DNA from: Polychytrium aggregatum
Lineage: Eukaryota; Chytridiomycota; Chytridiomycetes; Polychytriales
NCBI RefSeq assembly: GCF_025602895.1
Contig: NW_026516301.1
Location: 111,207-175,206, forward strand
DNA length: 64,000 bases
Direction: 5' to 3'
In this document: piece after piece, positions 1 through 11,623 of the stretch
Numbering within the stretch: position 1 is the first letter of the stretch
Layout of the letters: each line of letters begins with the position of its first letter
Notes under the pieces: model-generated
Told to the model about the DNA's origin: nothing
Database searches by the model: none
What the model saw: only the letters and a program-made list of their open reading frames with translations
Position numbers and translations under genes: made by a program

Positions 1-146
1 CCCTCGTATCATGTCTTCTCGTGCTGGCACCCCCTGTTCTGCTCGCTACAGTTGTGGTTGCATGATCGCTGTCGATGCGGCTTAAGGAGCCATCGACCGG
101 TTTCACTTGTCTTCAGCCAGCTGATTCAACACCCCGTCCTCAACAG

Positions 147-1540
147 TCTTCCGTTTTTGAAGCACGACGAGTTCCGGGTATGTCTGCAGGAGCCAACTTC
201 AAGCCTGGGAGGTGGTATGGACTTGCGCCATGCCGCGGATCTCTCCAAAGCAAGCAGTTCTTCGTGGCGCTCACTTGACACCCGGGCTGAAATCTGACCT
301 TTTGATTGGCTTGTCTGCAGGATTTCTTCCTCACGCTGCCATGTGACGATGTCCGGGCGTATCTCCGAGCTTTATTCAGCGGGCTGAAGCATATCCACTC
401 ACACGGGGTCGTGCATCGCGACATCAAGCCAGCCAATTTTTTGTACAGCGTGCAGCACAAGTCGGGAGCCATTGTCGATTTTGGGCTCGCCCAACCCGAC
501 GAGACGGAGAGCTTGAAGAAGTGGATCCTGGACCCAACGGTTAACTGCGTGGCCCGGCGCGATGTCTTGCGGATGAATGCGCGCCTGAGCCAGTCCAAGC
601 ACGAGTCAAATGGATACATCGTCGACCCGTCCAAGTAAGGTGTTTGCGATGGCGCGGGCCTCGAGATCTTTTAAAGGCTGAACAAGACATTCGCTTGGTT
701 GCTGTTGCTCACATTACTGCTTCCGATCGCCCACAGGCCTGCCGTCAGGGCGAACCGAGCTGGGACACGCGGCTTTCGTGCCCCTGAGGTTCTCCTCAAG
801 GTGGTCTACCAAACGACGGGTGAGTACCTACTTGGGATATGAATGGCACCCGGCGCAATCCAGCGCACCTGTCTTTGTACCCTAGATCGACTCGCTACGG
901 GTTTGACTTGCAATCGCGGCATTCTTCGGTGTTGTAGCGTCCCTGTAACTTGCATATCAACCTATGGACACTTGGCTAACTGCGCCAACGGGCGAATGCT
1001 TGCAGCGCTGGACATATGGTCTGTTGGGGTGATCATACTGTCGTTTATGACGGGCATCTATCCGTTCTTTCAGTCCAAGAGCGACGAAGAGGCACTGCTG
1101 GAGATTGCGCTTCTCTTTGGCAAGAAGGAAATGGCTGCGGCCGCGGCCGAGCAGCGTAAGTATGCCGATGGTGACCGCGAAGCAGTGGCTGCAGCGGCTC
1201 TCGGATCCCAGGCGGATATATCTGTCTTCACGCATGGAGTGCGTCCATCTCCCATTCCTATATGCTCACGCCCTTGTGCTCTCGCTGATCGACTGTGATC
1301 ATACTGTCATCCTGCTGCCACGCTATCCCTGCCGCAGATCGTGTCTTCACCTCCAACGTCCCTACACTCCCGGAGTCCGCACCCAGCCTCCACGCCCTCT
1401 GCTCCAAGCTGCAGCCCAAACGCTCAGAGCAATTCCCAGAATCGGCGTTTGACCTGCTGAGGCAATGCCTGATGCTCAACCCAGAAAGGCGCATCACAGC
1501 GGCCGATGCACTTGAGCACCCGTTTTTGAAGATGCCCTAG
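147..1540 (+). CDS. CDC7: Cdc7-type protein kinase (DDK catalytic subunit), 5' end missing
   Basis: Serine/threonine kinase that, with its Dbf4 partner, phosphorylates the MCM helicase to fire replication origins in the nucleus. Readable exons are about 147-177, 321-634, 737-819, 1006-1155 and 1338-1540, all with GT-AG borders and consistent phase. The first gives a FLKHDEFR segment. The second holds the catalytic loop HRDIKPANFL and the metal-binding VDFGLAQ. The third gives RAGTRGFRAPEVLLK, the activation-segment APE region that is characteristic of Cdc7. The fourth gives DIWSVGVIILSFMTG, and the last is kinase subdomain XI with LMLNPERRITAADALEHPF before the stop. A kinase insert follows DFGLAQ, as is usual in Cdc7. 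The glycine loop and VAIK lysine must lie upstream of the window, so the gene is partial. Family assignment is strong. Confidence 0.88.
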
Positions 1541-2295
1541 GTCTCGCACACAATCGACGACGATGATGATGATGTGCTTGCGAGTTTGCACTGTGTATAT
1601 GATAACCTGGCTCTACAACGCTCGCATGACGATGCAGGCGTGAGATCATGTATTTATGGCCCATCGCAATCATTCTCCTCCCTTCTCTCTCAATACACAC
1701 TTTCGAAATACAGTCATCTCTGGCTCTCAGGCATGTGCGACCGGCCGGTGCCATCCGCATGAACTGGTGTGATCTGTGAGCACCTCTGTTATCGTCGATC
1801 GCTGCCTTCGCTTGGTTGCGAATTATATTTGGAAGTGACGGGGTTGGGAGGAGGGGGAGGAGTATGGGATTGGAGAAATAAGAAGAAAAGTTGAAAGATG
1901 GAACGAAACGGAGGAAACGGAGGAAACGGAGGAAATGAAAGAAACGAATCCGTCACAATCGTAGACTGGCTACAAAGGGCATGATGGGTGAAGATGTCGC
2001 AAGGCTGGCAAGAGCATCGATCAAAACATCACAGCCCGGCCAACCATCAACGGCCTGAGCACAAACAGGAGGAGAAGGAGAAGTAAATGGCAAATGGAGC
2101 GACGGGGAGAGGTAGCACGAAGGCGATAAAGCTGATGGGGAAACCCAGCGAGCCGGAGAGATGTCCGAAACGCAGCAGTGGCGACCACGTACACGCATCC
2201 ATCGGCAAATGGCGACGATATACACCGACGGCGGCGCCGACGACCTTCCCAGAGTGTCACTTCTTTCCCCCTTGATCAGTCGGCATTGTCTCGGT
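1541..2295. other. Convergent intergenic region with a 9-bp tandem repeat
   Basis: This lies between the 3' ends of the kinase (+) and the ChAPs gene (-). It holds A/G-rich DNA with about four copies of ACGGAGGAA-like units at 1902-1937. No coding region is recognisable; it is probably two 3' UTRs. Confidence 0.6.
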
Positions 2296-5200
2296 TTACC
2301 AGTTGACACCCTCGACCTTGAACAGCTCGGCATAGTCAAAGAACCGGGTGACCATTCGGTACTGCTTCTGCGGGACGTTCATCGAAATCAATCCGTTGGT
2401 AACCTTGGCAAGACCGTGGCGGCGGATGAGCTTGAAGATGGCTCTTGCGACGGGGCTGGGGTACTGTGGGCGGCGCAACCGGACGCAATTGTTAGACTTG
2501 TCAGCGGCACGGCCCTCGAAATGCCGATCGCTCGTCAGTCCCGCTATCCATCTTGCCAGTGAGCGGATGCGGCTACGTGCGCTGCCAGGGAATGTTCAAA
2601 GGGCCAGAGTACTCACAGTGTGCTCCACATAGGCACGATCCAGCAAGCCAGTCAGCTTTACGACGGACTCGAGCGTGTTCTGCAGGTGACCTTCGTCCGA
2701 GTAAACCTCCATCAGCTTCAGATGGGACTTGACCGAGAGCTTTTGTTCGAGACACATCTTGTAGGCTTCCTTGGCGTCCTCCTGTTTATCGGCCAGGTGG
2801 TGCCATGTTAGAGGACCCTGTGACCATCTCCGTCACGACACGCTGCGAGATAACTGTACTTTCGAGACCAAAGTGACAGGCGTGCTCCCGAGTCTCTCTA
2901 CATCTGCATCGCACTCAAGCACAAGCACATGCTGCAATGCGGTTGTCTCCATCGAGTGCCGGACCAGAGCCAAGCCACCAGGGCGATATCACCATCTCTG
3001 TACCTTGTGGCCAAGGCGGGCAGCAAGATCACCGTAGATCTCCCACTCTGCGCCAGTCTTGCGGTACAGCAGCGCATTGGTGTTGCCAGTGGCACTCGAC
3101 TTGTACTGAGTAATCTCCTGCTTGAGGGCCGTGTAGAGGCGGAGGTCGTTGTAGAGCACCATAAAGAGGTTGTCGAGCCACTTTTCGCACAGACGCTTGG
3201 TGCGGAAGGTGTACGCAACGTTCTTGCGCGTCAGAGGGCGGGGGTTGGGCTGCTTGCCATCGCCCTTGGCTTCGGCACCGGCCTTCTTGATCAGCTCATC
3301 GATGGGGAGCCCGGCACCGGCGTCTCGGCTTTCGGTAGCAGACTCGGCGCCAGCATCACTCAGAGGAATATCCTCGGCATCATCCAGGGACTCGTGCAGC
3401 TCATCGGCGTCATCTGCGGGAGCCCCGCCCTTCTTCTCCTCCTCGGCGAGAGAACGGTGGATGCGATACTCCTCTTCCATGACGAAGCAGCTGGAGCGGA
3501 ACTTGAGAAGCTCGTCCCAGCCGTTCTTGTTCAGAATCCTGATCAGAAGCTGGTAGGCCTTCAGGAACGTTCCGCGGAGCGACAGGGCGGGGAGACGCTG
3601 GAGCTCGGGGTGCACCTCGTTCTCGCGCGGGTCGTTTTCGTCGCTGAGCGATCCGCTCCCGGGTGGCATTTTTCTGACGTCATCCTCAGGCTTCAAGAAA
3701 GCCGGGTCGGGCTTGAGGGGCAAATGAGTGCGGACGGGGGGAGGCATACGGTGGGCGTCTCGCTCGCAGTAGGTGAACATGGGGCACGAGTTGAGGGACA
3801 GTAGAGCCTGTGGCCCCCCCACCGTTCACATTCATCGCGTCGATTTTGGGTAGACATGAAATCGAGCGGAGTAGAACCAGCCCGGTCAGCAAGGAATGCG
3901 TATCTTCTGTACCCAATGCCCTTTGTGGCGATTGCCAGGCCCACTGGCCGGCACTACGGACCAAGAAAGCAGCCTCCTGGAGACCGTGGTAACCCGGACT
4001 CATGCCGATGCGCCTGCAAGCACAATCACTCACCGACTCGTAGTCGCTCATATCAATATAGGTCTCCGTGAGTTTGGCCCAGGTCAAAAACTCCGAAGGC
4101 GCATAGGTGACGGCGAGCTTGGCAAGCTTGACGGCGAGGTCGAACTTTTTCTAGAGATACCACACACGCACATATTCCACATGTACCACGCGTTAGCGAG
4201 GCCGCGAGTAGGCCTGTGGCTGCTGGCGCTTCAGCGAGACACACCACACACCACAGATGGGTGACTTGGTATCCAACACACAGTCTACGTTGGGTCATAC
4301 CTTGGATCGCAAAAAGTCGATCTGAGCGAGCAGCAGGCCGTACGAGAGAGGCTGTCTCTTGAGCGAATCGTGGAGAATCTGAACAGCCTTGATTTCCTCA
4401 TCTACACATCGGAAATCGCGAGCGGGATGAGAACAAGGCGCCAAGCCTGTCGGCTGCTATGATGCACATCTCGATAGACACACAGAGGCTGATTGGCAAA
4501 TCAGATGCCGTGGTGGATGTACCAATTCTGCGCGCCCTCCCAAATAAACCCAGTTCACAGTGCTTAGATGACAGGGCAATGCCTGATATCGGGCCGTCAT
4601 GAGAGCGCGCGGATGGTCACACTTGCAAAGGCAGGCTTGGGTCTCTGACGTACCCATGCCCAAATATGAGCGAGCCAGAGGCACGCCGACTTCAGGTTCC
4701 TTATCGAAGAGGGCCTCGAAGAAGCGGACACCTTCGCTATGGCGTCCACTATCGGAGAAGTACTTGATGATGCCGTTGGTCAGATGGTTGCTGTAGTAGG
4801 TGGCCACCTGGACTTCAGGATCGGTGCCGAGCTGCCAGGCTGCCAGTCGCGGGGAGAGGGTGTTCAGTACATTAAGCACCACTTCAAGTTGGCACACAAG
4901 TCGGCACAAGTCGAACCCTCGGTTCCCCAGGAACGAAATCGAAGGTCGTTTGCGAAAGACAGACGCGGATGCCTTGCTGAATTACCTTTCCAGAACTCGG
5001 CCTTGGCGGCATCCAAAAATCGCTTCTCGGCACTCTGGGTGGGAAGAGGGTCGAGTTTTCTCAGTCCAAGCAGGGGCTGGCCGTCATTTCCATCGGGCTC
5101 GTCGTTGTCGTCGAGGATGGAACGGAGAACAGCAGACACAGCCGTCTCTTGCCAAATGGCTGGGTTGGTGATGGGGTGTCTGGCGAGAAAGAGGGTGATC

Positions 5201-6666
5201 AGGATGAGCCACAAGCTATATCCACTGCCCGCTCAGAGAAATCGATGCCAAGCTGACAGCCAGGCTGACAGTCAAGCCGCCACTCAGACCACACCGCCTC
5301 CATTCACAATCGGGGATAATGCTGTTGCCTGAGCAGCAGGACATCATGCCGGCTGGGGGAGAGGGGAACGATGCGTTACTTGTCACCACGCAAATCGACA
5401 ATGTAACTCTCGACACCGCCAGGAATGCGGACTTCGACCCGAATGTCGACCCGGGAGAAAGCGTTGAAGCAGCAGTACGTTCCGGACTTGATCTTCCACT
5501 GAGTATGCTTCCCGCCGAACCAGGTCTGGGACTCTTCCTGCACAGGGAGAGGGGACGAGGTTTCAGAGAATAGGCATGCAGACCAATATGCGGCCAAGAC
5601 AGTGTGGGCTCCACAGAGTCGTCAGCGGGACAGACACTGGAGAGCCAGCGGCCACAGTTGCCTCAGAGGGGTTGTGGCGTGTCCAACAGGTTCGCAACGC
5701 CGGGCTGATACGCACGATGTTGTACATCAAAGAGTTGAGGTAGGCAGCCACGGTCGCGGAGGAGCTGCAAGAGAAGCGAGTTCAGGATGAGACACGATAC
5801 GGATGAAGAGGACCGTGGGCTTGGAAGCTCGCAAGATCGGCACTCGACAGTTGATCCCAGCCAAAGTCCAATAAAAGGCCGGCCCTGATAGACCAGCTCC
5901 CAGGTTGGCAGCAGGAGCCACTTACCTCGAATCGACACCCAGGACATAGTGATAGGAGCCAATCTGCGTCGAAAAATAGGAGAGTGCGAGCAGAATCGAG
6001 CAGAGTCAGAGGAAGGTAGGTGCTTGACAGGAGACGGGCTCCTCTATGCCGTTGAGTCGTGCGGCGGGCTCGCTCGGGCGCTGCAGATATCTCGGTGGTG
6101 AGAAAGCGAGGGGGCCGGAATCGATTGAGGCAACCAAGAACATCCCGGAGACGAGCACATACATCCTTTTGCTGTCCCTTGATGTTGGTTTTGATGACAT
6201 GGCAAAGATCAGGAGGGCCCAACTCCCGGAAGGTAGCTGCAGCGAGATTGGAAACGGAGGTTGGTGATCAGGGAGGCTTGGCCAAAGCAAACCGCCGGGA
6301 GAGGCGGAGCCCCCATGGTCGGTCGTGTACCGCAGATGGAAGCACCACACAGTATGGAGGAGACGGGATATGCATGGCAAGAACGCAGCCGCCTGCCCCC
6401 AGGAGGAGCCAAGAAGCTGCGTCGAGCCGTCTTTGGTCAGGGGCCTTGGGACGGCCCTGGCCGAGCGACAGGGCGGCTGTGGGCTCGCGAGCCATCGACC
6501 GATCTGGGCAGCACCAGTAGCGAGCGAGCAAATAAGCGACGAAACAAGATGCGATGGCGAAAAGGGTACCTAGGGCCTCAGTGCGGGCAGCAAGGCACTC
6601 GGCGAGCTCGCTTTCGAAAAACTCGGGGATGCCTCGCAGAACGGTCGAGTCGACGACAAAGACCAT
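2296..6666 (-). CDS. ChAPs-family exomer subunit (Bud7/Bch1/Chs6-like)
   Basis: Cargo-binding subunit of exomer, the trans-Golgi coat that (with Chs5) sends chitin synthase and other cargo to the plasma membrane. The ATG at 6666 opens exon 6666-6570. Exon 6236-6163 follows in phase and reads TFRELGPPDLCHVIKTN, then 5963-5926 reads IGSYHYVLGVDS; both are hallmark ChAPs motifs. Later exons give TVAAYLNSLMYNIVRISPAL, WFGGKHTQWKIKSGTYCC, a TPR-like stretch near 4900-4080 (VRFFEALFDKEPEVGVPLAR; LAVTYAPSEFLTWAKLTETY), and a long exon around 3822-2989 with FRTKRLCEKWLDNLFMVLYN. The last exon, 2478-2296, ends VTRFFDYAELFKVEGVNW. It has at least ten exons with short introns. An acidic, low-complexity insert (about 3440-3260) sits between conserved blocks. 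Which yeast paralogue it matches cannot be decided by eye. Confidence 0.9.
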
Positions 6667-7168
6667 GGCTTGCTGAATGCAGGAAAAGGCGCTGGCGTGA
6701 TGGATGGGGGAGGAGAGATCCGAGGCAAGTACAGCAGCAAGACGAGGCCGCAAGGACGGGCTGGATCGGCTCGATGGAGATGGGCGGGAGGGAGTGCGAT
6801 GGGGCGGGGGAAAGAAAAAGGAGAATCTCGCAGGAGCCGCGAGCGACACCCTGCTGGCGGCGACCAGGCGAGACACAAAGCGCACCAGCGGCTCCCAGCC
6901 ACACGGCATCCGGCGCACGCCGTCCAACACCACCGGGCGGGTCGCTGTGATCTGCTGTGATCTGCTGTGATCTGCTGTGATTTGCTGCGATGCAAGGGGA
7001 TGCAAGGGGATGCGAAAGGGATGCAAGGGGATGAACTCGTTGCGATATGATATGGTGGAATGCGATGCGGTGCATTGCTTATGGACGGCATCCCGCCATC
7101 CCGCTCCCCTCTCATGAAAGATCTATCGCCGATGCAAGTCCGTGAGCGATGGTGACTCCAGCAGTCCG
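6667..7168. other. Upstream region of the ChAPs gene with two short tandem repeats
   Basis: This lies between the ChAPs start and the PSF3 stop. At 6949-6985 there are about four head-to-tail copies of TGATCTGCTG. At 6986-7032 there are imperfect copies of GCAAGGGGAT. They lie 280-370 bp upstream of the ChAPs ATG. No gene was recognised. Confidence 0.6.
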
Positions 7169-8618
7169 TCAGCTCCGCCGAATCCGTTTCGCCTGCCGTT
7201 CCAATACAGAAGCCATCCGAATACGGCCGGTCATGCTTCCTTGCCATTTTTCAAACAAATGCACAGAGTCCCTGCCAGCTCGATACACTGCGTTGCGACG
7301 AGAAAACACCGGTTTTGCCAACGGGAGAGTCAGTCCATCGGCGCTCATGTTCTTGGAAGCCGCCCGAGACTCTGTGTGGATCGAGCTCTTTGGTCGGGCA
7401 TAGCCCAACGTTTACGCACGCTCGTATGCCTGGCAACCAGCCACGGAGTCAGCCTCCAATGTCGACTTACGCTGCTTCTCCGTCTCGTCCAGCGCATTCA
7501 GGTAGTCCAGTCGATCGGGGCGCTGTGGTGTCTGGGTGAAATCCATGACTTCGCGAATGCGACTCCGGAAGGCCTGGACCGACGATCCGGCGTGGGATAG
7601 AACCAACCCCTTGCGAATGAGTATGTCGAGCGGACTCGGCCACGAAGGGTGGAAGGGGAAGCACATGGACGCCGCAAGTTGCGCAGATGCGAATACCTCC
7701 AGCAGAACCGAGCTCAAATCGCGAATTTCGATCCTAGGCAAGAGTCGAGATATGCTCAGCACCTTTCGAAGCATATCATCGCCGTGGAATCACTGACCAG
7801 TCCACTGGCTGTCGGCTCCGTTTGTGGTATATCCTCTCTGAGGCTTCAATCATGTCCAGTGGCTTATGGATGTCTACGCAACTAGCACTGTGCATTCAGG
7901 CACATGTAGCTTACAGGTCCAAGAGTTTCGTCGCAAAGGCAAAGTAGTAGCTGCAGATGTTATTGAGCGGAACGGCCTTGGCAGATGCCGTCAGGTCCGA
8001 CATGATCTTGGGGCCAAAGCATTTAGGGAGATCGAGCTGCACAATGTCGCTGTTTGTCCGTCAAGCGATATTGTATAAGTAACAGCCGTTGTCATCGTCA
8101 TCAGGACGCAAATCGCCCGATCCATCGAACCATGTAACCCACCGCTGAGCAAGCTCGGAGGCCATCCAAAACGGCAGCTCGACCCTGGTTTCGGCGGGTA
8201 GGTCCTGTAGTGTCATGAGAACGGGATCGTTGAGGCATGACTGACGGATCAACATGGGCAGAACGGATTGACTGAGCTCTGGCAATGCGTGAGCGACACA
8301 CGCCATCGAGGAAACATGAAAGCGCTTTTCGAGTCGCAACAACAGCCGTCGCCGCCGCAGCAGCAGCAGCATCAGCATCATACACTGGTGTCATGGAGAC
8401 CGTCGAGGAAGCCATATTCCGGCACCACCTGTCCGAACACTGCAGGGATTTTCTGTCGAGGAAGCCAGACATGCACATGGCGGTGGAGATTAGGATGGAA
8501 AGACGATGGCGATTTTGAACCTCGAACGACAGCTTGTGAAAAGAGAGAGCTCCCGCACCTGCTGCTCGACGAGAATAGAGTCCAGATCGAAGTGATCGCT
8601 TGGGTGGTAAGTCGCCAT
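7169..8618 (-). CDS. PSF3: GINS complex subunit Psf3
   Basis: Subunit of the GINS tetramer, part of the CMG replicative helicase (Cdc45-MCM-GINS) in the nucleus. The ATG at 8618 opens the exon MATYHPSDHFDLDSILVEQQ, the typical Psf3 start (D-DIL-E). The next exon gives KIPAVFGQVVPEYGFLDG. A third gives the diagnostic VELPFWMASELAQRWV, then DIVQLDLPKCFGPKIMSDLT. The helical C-terminal part (7774-7470) includes RSRIREVMDFTQ and YLNALDETEKQ. A last exon, 7287-7169, continues in phase with LYRAGRDSVHLFEKWQ and ends at the stop at 7169. The second intron contains CAG/CTG-rich sequence. Length and motif order fit the family. Exon borders around 8400 are less sure than the rest. Confidence 0.85.
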
Positions 8619-9317
8619 TGCGCTCGGCAGCCCAGATCATCGCCCTCGCAAAAGATGGAGGGCGATCCTGGCCATCGCTCTCGCGAGAGCGTGCTCGCCC
8701 AGCGACGAGCCTGTCGCTCACGTGGCTCCCAGGCATCCAAACCGAAACAGGATTGTGCCGTTTCGGAATCGATCATCTGGCTGAATGATGCCGATGGCAC
8801 CTCCAGTAAACCAAGGGATACCGAATATGAGAGGCAGATCTATGCCTGACATCAATATTCACACATTGTTTGTTAGGAGGGACATGATGTGCAAATCATG
8901 CACCGGCTTCCGAAACGAGAGAAGTATGCAACACTCGCAGAGTGAAGCGTGCAATCCTCGTTTGAATGGTCAGAGCAAACAAATCTATTATCCACAATGA
9001 CTGTCACTCTCGCGGAAGCAATACAAAGAGTATGCCACTCCCAGGTTTCTTCAATAGCCTGCCAAGACGGAACCGCGCTGCGAACATTATCGCCTGGCTT
9101 GAGGCAAGTGGCCACTACAGAAGAAACGGCCATGTCCAATTTATTTCGGCACAAGATGTATACTCTTCATTTCTGGTAATAACTCGCAAACAGCAGAAAG
9201 TAGATCAGCTCCATAGAGACATTAGGGTCAAACGAATCATAGAGTACAAGGGATACAATAGCAATGGGGTGACTGAAGGAGGGAAGGGGTGGAAGAGGAA
9301 AAGTAGCAGCCTGCCCT
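8619..9317. other. Intergenic region between PSF3 start and GH20 copy A stop
   Basis: It holds the PSF3 5' flank and the 3' flank of hexosaminidase copy A. No gene, RNA or strong repeat was seen. Confidence 0.5.
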
Positions 9318-11532
9318 TTAGTAAGGGTAGGGGATGGCCTGAGGAGCAGTGTAGGTGAAGGAGTCGGTGTTGTAGGTGCTGGCGATCTTGCAGTAGTCGG
9401 TGTTGTCGTTGGAGGGGAAGTGGTAGCCGACGGTGGTGTCGATGGGAGAGCCGTTGTGGCCGGTGAGAGACTCGCCAGGGAAGCAGCACTCGTGGGTCTT
9501 CTGGCCGGGAGTGGCAAGGTTGGCATCACACCACTCAGTACGGAAGACGGTGCCCTCTTGGTTACCGAGGTAAGAGAGATCAGCAGCGGCAATCTGGAGC
9601 TCGTTGACAAGGGTGGCACGGAAGCGAGCAAGGCGAGCAGCAGTTTGGACACTGTCATAGGCAGGGGCGGCGCTGCCAGACCAGTAGCGCTCGGCAAAGG
9701 CCGAAGCACGGGGGAAAGCATAGCGGTCGAGGTTGTGGCGCTTGATGGTCTCGGTCCACAAGCAAACCGAGCCACCAATAAGAGCCTTCTTGGCCGAAGC
9801 AGTCAGGCCGGTGGTGACGTCGTAGTTGTAGATGCGGGTCCAGTTGTGCCACTGGCCAGCAAAGGTGGCATAGCCAGTGAGGTTGTAGGAAGTGGCAGGG
9901 ACGCTAGTTTCGAAAGAGTCACTGCACCAGTGGGCGGAGGGAGAGCAATCGAGATAGTAGGCATTGGAGGTGGTGGCGATGATGTTGGTGAAACCCTGGT
10001 CGGCAAAGTTCTGGATGGCCGAGTTGTCGCCCTGCCAGTTCCAGATGTAGGTGTCCTTGGGGATGATGTTCTGGACGTTAAAGTCGGTGACAATGTCATC
10101 CCAGGCACCGTAGTGCTTGTTGTTGGTCTGGGCGATCTGGAGGAGCTTGGGCTCGGCCTGAGCCATGATCTCATAGATACCATTGACATCAACAGAGTCC
10201 CAGCTGTCGGGAGTGGTGCCATAGACACGGTAGTTGAACTCATCGTGGCCAAAGTGGAGGACAGGGTCCTCGAACCAGGCACCAACCTCAGCAACAAGCT
10301 GGCCGTAGAAATCAATGGCAGCCTGGTTGTTCAGATCGATCTGACCACAGGGGGGTTCGTTGCACCACTGGGTGCCCCACCAGACAACACCGTTGGAGGC
10401 GTTGTTGGCATCACCGTTGCGGCCATCCCAGGGAGCGTGGTTGAGACCGACAACGAAGGAAGGATCGGCAGCAGCAAAGACGGCGTTGTGGCCGATGGCC
10501 TCGAACTCGGGAAGGACACGGATGTTGCGCTGGAAGGCATACTGGACGAGCTCACGGACATCCTCCTCGCTGTAAACCTTGGGGTTGCCATTCTGATCCT
10601 TGAAAGCGGCGTTCAGGAGCTGGGGGTACGAGGGCCAGTCGATGGGGAACGACTGGGAGTCGTAGATGTGCCAGTGGAAGACGTTGATCTTGGAGTAGGC
10701 CAGACCGTCGATGATGCGCTTGATGTCGGCAACGGGGAAGAAGTTGCGAGCAGTGTCGAGCATGAAGCCACGGTAGGGATAGGCGGGAGCGTCGTTGACG
10801 GTGGCAGCAACGACCTGACCACTGCTGGTGACGAGCTGGGAGAGGGTCTGGAGGGCGTAGATGGCGCCGACCTGGGTGTTGGCTGTTGTGTGGGAGTGGG
10901 AGTGGGATTGTGCAGTTGATGGCAGAGACAGTGAATGGGACAGTATCAAGGTCAGTGAGTGCGACATACACATCAGGGTCGATGAGTGCGACAGTATCAA
11001 GGTCGGTGAGTGCGACAGTATCAAGGTCGGTGAGTGCGACATACACATCATGGTGAGCGTGACATGGCCGCGGTCAAGGACGTGGACAATCAGATCGTGC
11101 ATCGCAGGACAATCGATCATGAGCCACATCTCATCCATCCTGATCAGAGTGCATCGCCGTGGCACACAACTCACCCTTGACGTTGACACCGCTCGAGCTC
11201 ACATCGAGGGTGTACGACTCATCGGCACCGACGAGGTCCTTGGCGGCAAAGCCGTTGTCGTTGGCAATCGAGACGGTGACGGTCAGGGAGCTCTTGGCCT
11301 TGGAGGCAGAGAAGCGCGAGCGGGCCGAGGCCTGGAGACGGCCAAAGGCAGCAACGACGTTCTCGTTGTTCTGGCTGTTGTCAGCGAGAGTGAAGCCATG
11401 GGCGCTGATGAGGGCCTTCTTGTCGGTGACCTGAGCGGGGTAGGGCCAGAGGTAGTCGCCGGCAGCGTGGGACTGGGCAGCGACGGCACCGGCAAAGGCA
11501 AAGACGGCAGCAGCGGCTCTGAATGAGACCAT
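9318..11532 (-). CDS. Secreted beta-N-acetylhexosaminidase, GH20 family, copy A
   Basis: Hydrolyses terminal N-acetylhexosamine, probably chitin oligomers, outside the cell. Exon 1 (11532-11175) begins with a signal peptide (MVSFRAAAAVFAFAGAVAAQ), then the GH20b-like N-terminal domain (DYLWPYPAQV). A 292-nt intron (11174-10883) joins in phase to exon 2 (10882-9318), giving 640 residues. Exon 2 opens ANTQVGAIYALQTLSQLV and holds the TIM barrel: RGFMLDTARNFFP, KINVFHWHIYDSQSFPIDWP and RVLPEFEAIGHN. The catalytic Asp-Glu pair sits in FGHDEFNYR, and IWNWQGDN and GGSVCLWTETI follow. The catalytic context is GHDE, not the common GGDE. The C-terminus is Cys-containing (ATPGQKTHECCFPGE). It is a paralogue of the copy at 16886-19100; the first 1.27 kb of the two look identical. 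Long open frames on the opposite strand are composition artefacts. Confidence 0.95.
10883..11174 (-). repeat. Minisatellite-bearing intron of GH20 copy A
   Basis: The intron contains about four imperfect ~24-bp units (core GTGAGTGCGACAGTATCAAG on the + strand) at 10932-11050. The same intron is found unchanged in copy B (18451-18742). Confidence 0.85.
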
Positions 11533-11613
11533 TGTGAGGAGTTGAGAAGAGGGGAGGGAGAGGAGCGTCGGCAGTGAGGGATGCGGACCGTCCAAGACCG
11601 CGCGACGATGGGG

Positions 11614-11619
11614 TTTATA
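11614..11619 (-). promoter_or_regulatory. TATA box of GH20 copy A
   Basis: TATAAA on the minus strand, about 82 bp upstream of the ATG. It lies at the very edge of the sequence shared with copy B; beyond about 11624 the two upstream regions are unrelated. Confidence 0.6.
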
Positions 11620-11623
11620 TCCT

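Noticed and set aside
9420-10919. 499-codon open frame on the + strand across GH20 copy A
   Set aside because: It is the exact antisense of the GH20 coding exon and Gly/Val-rich by composition. A similar 638-codon frame lies over copy B (16571-18487). There is no domain or start context.
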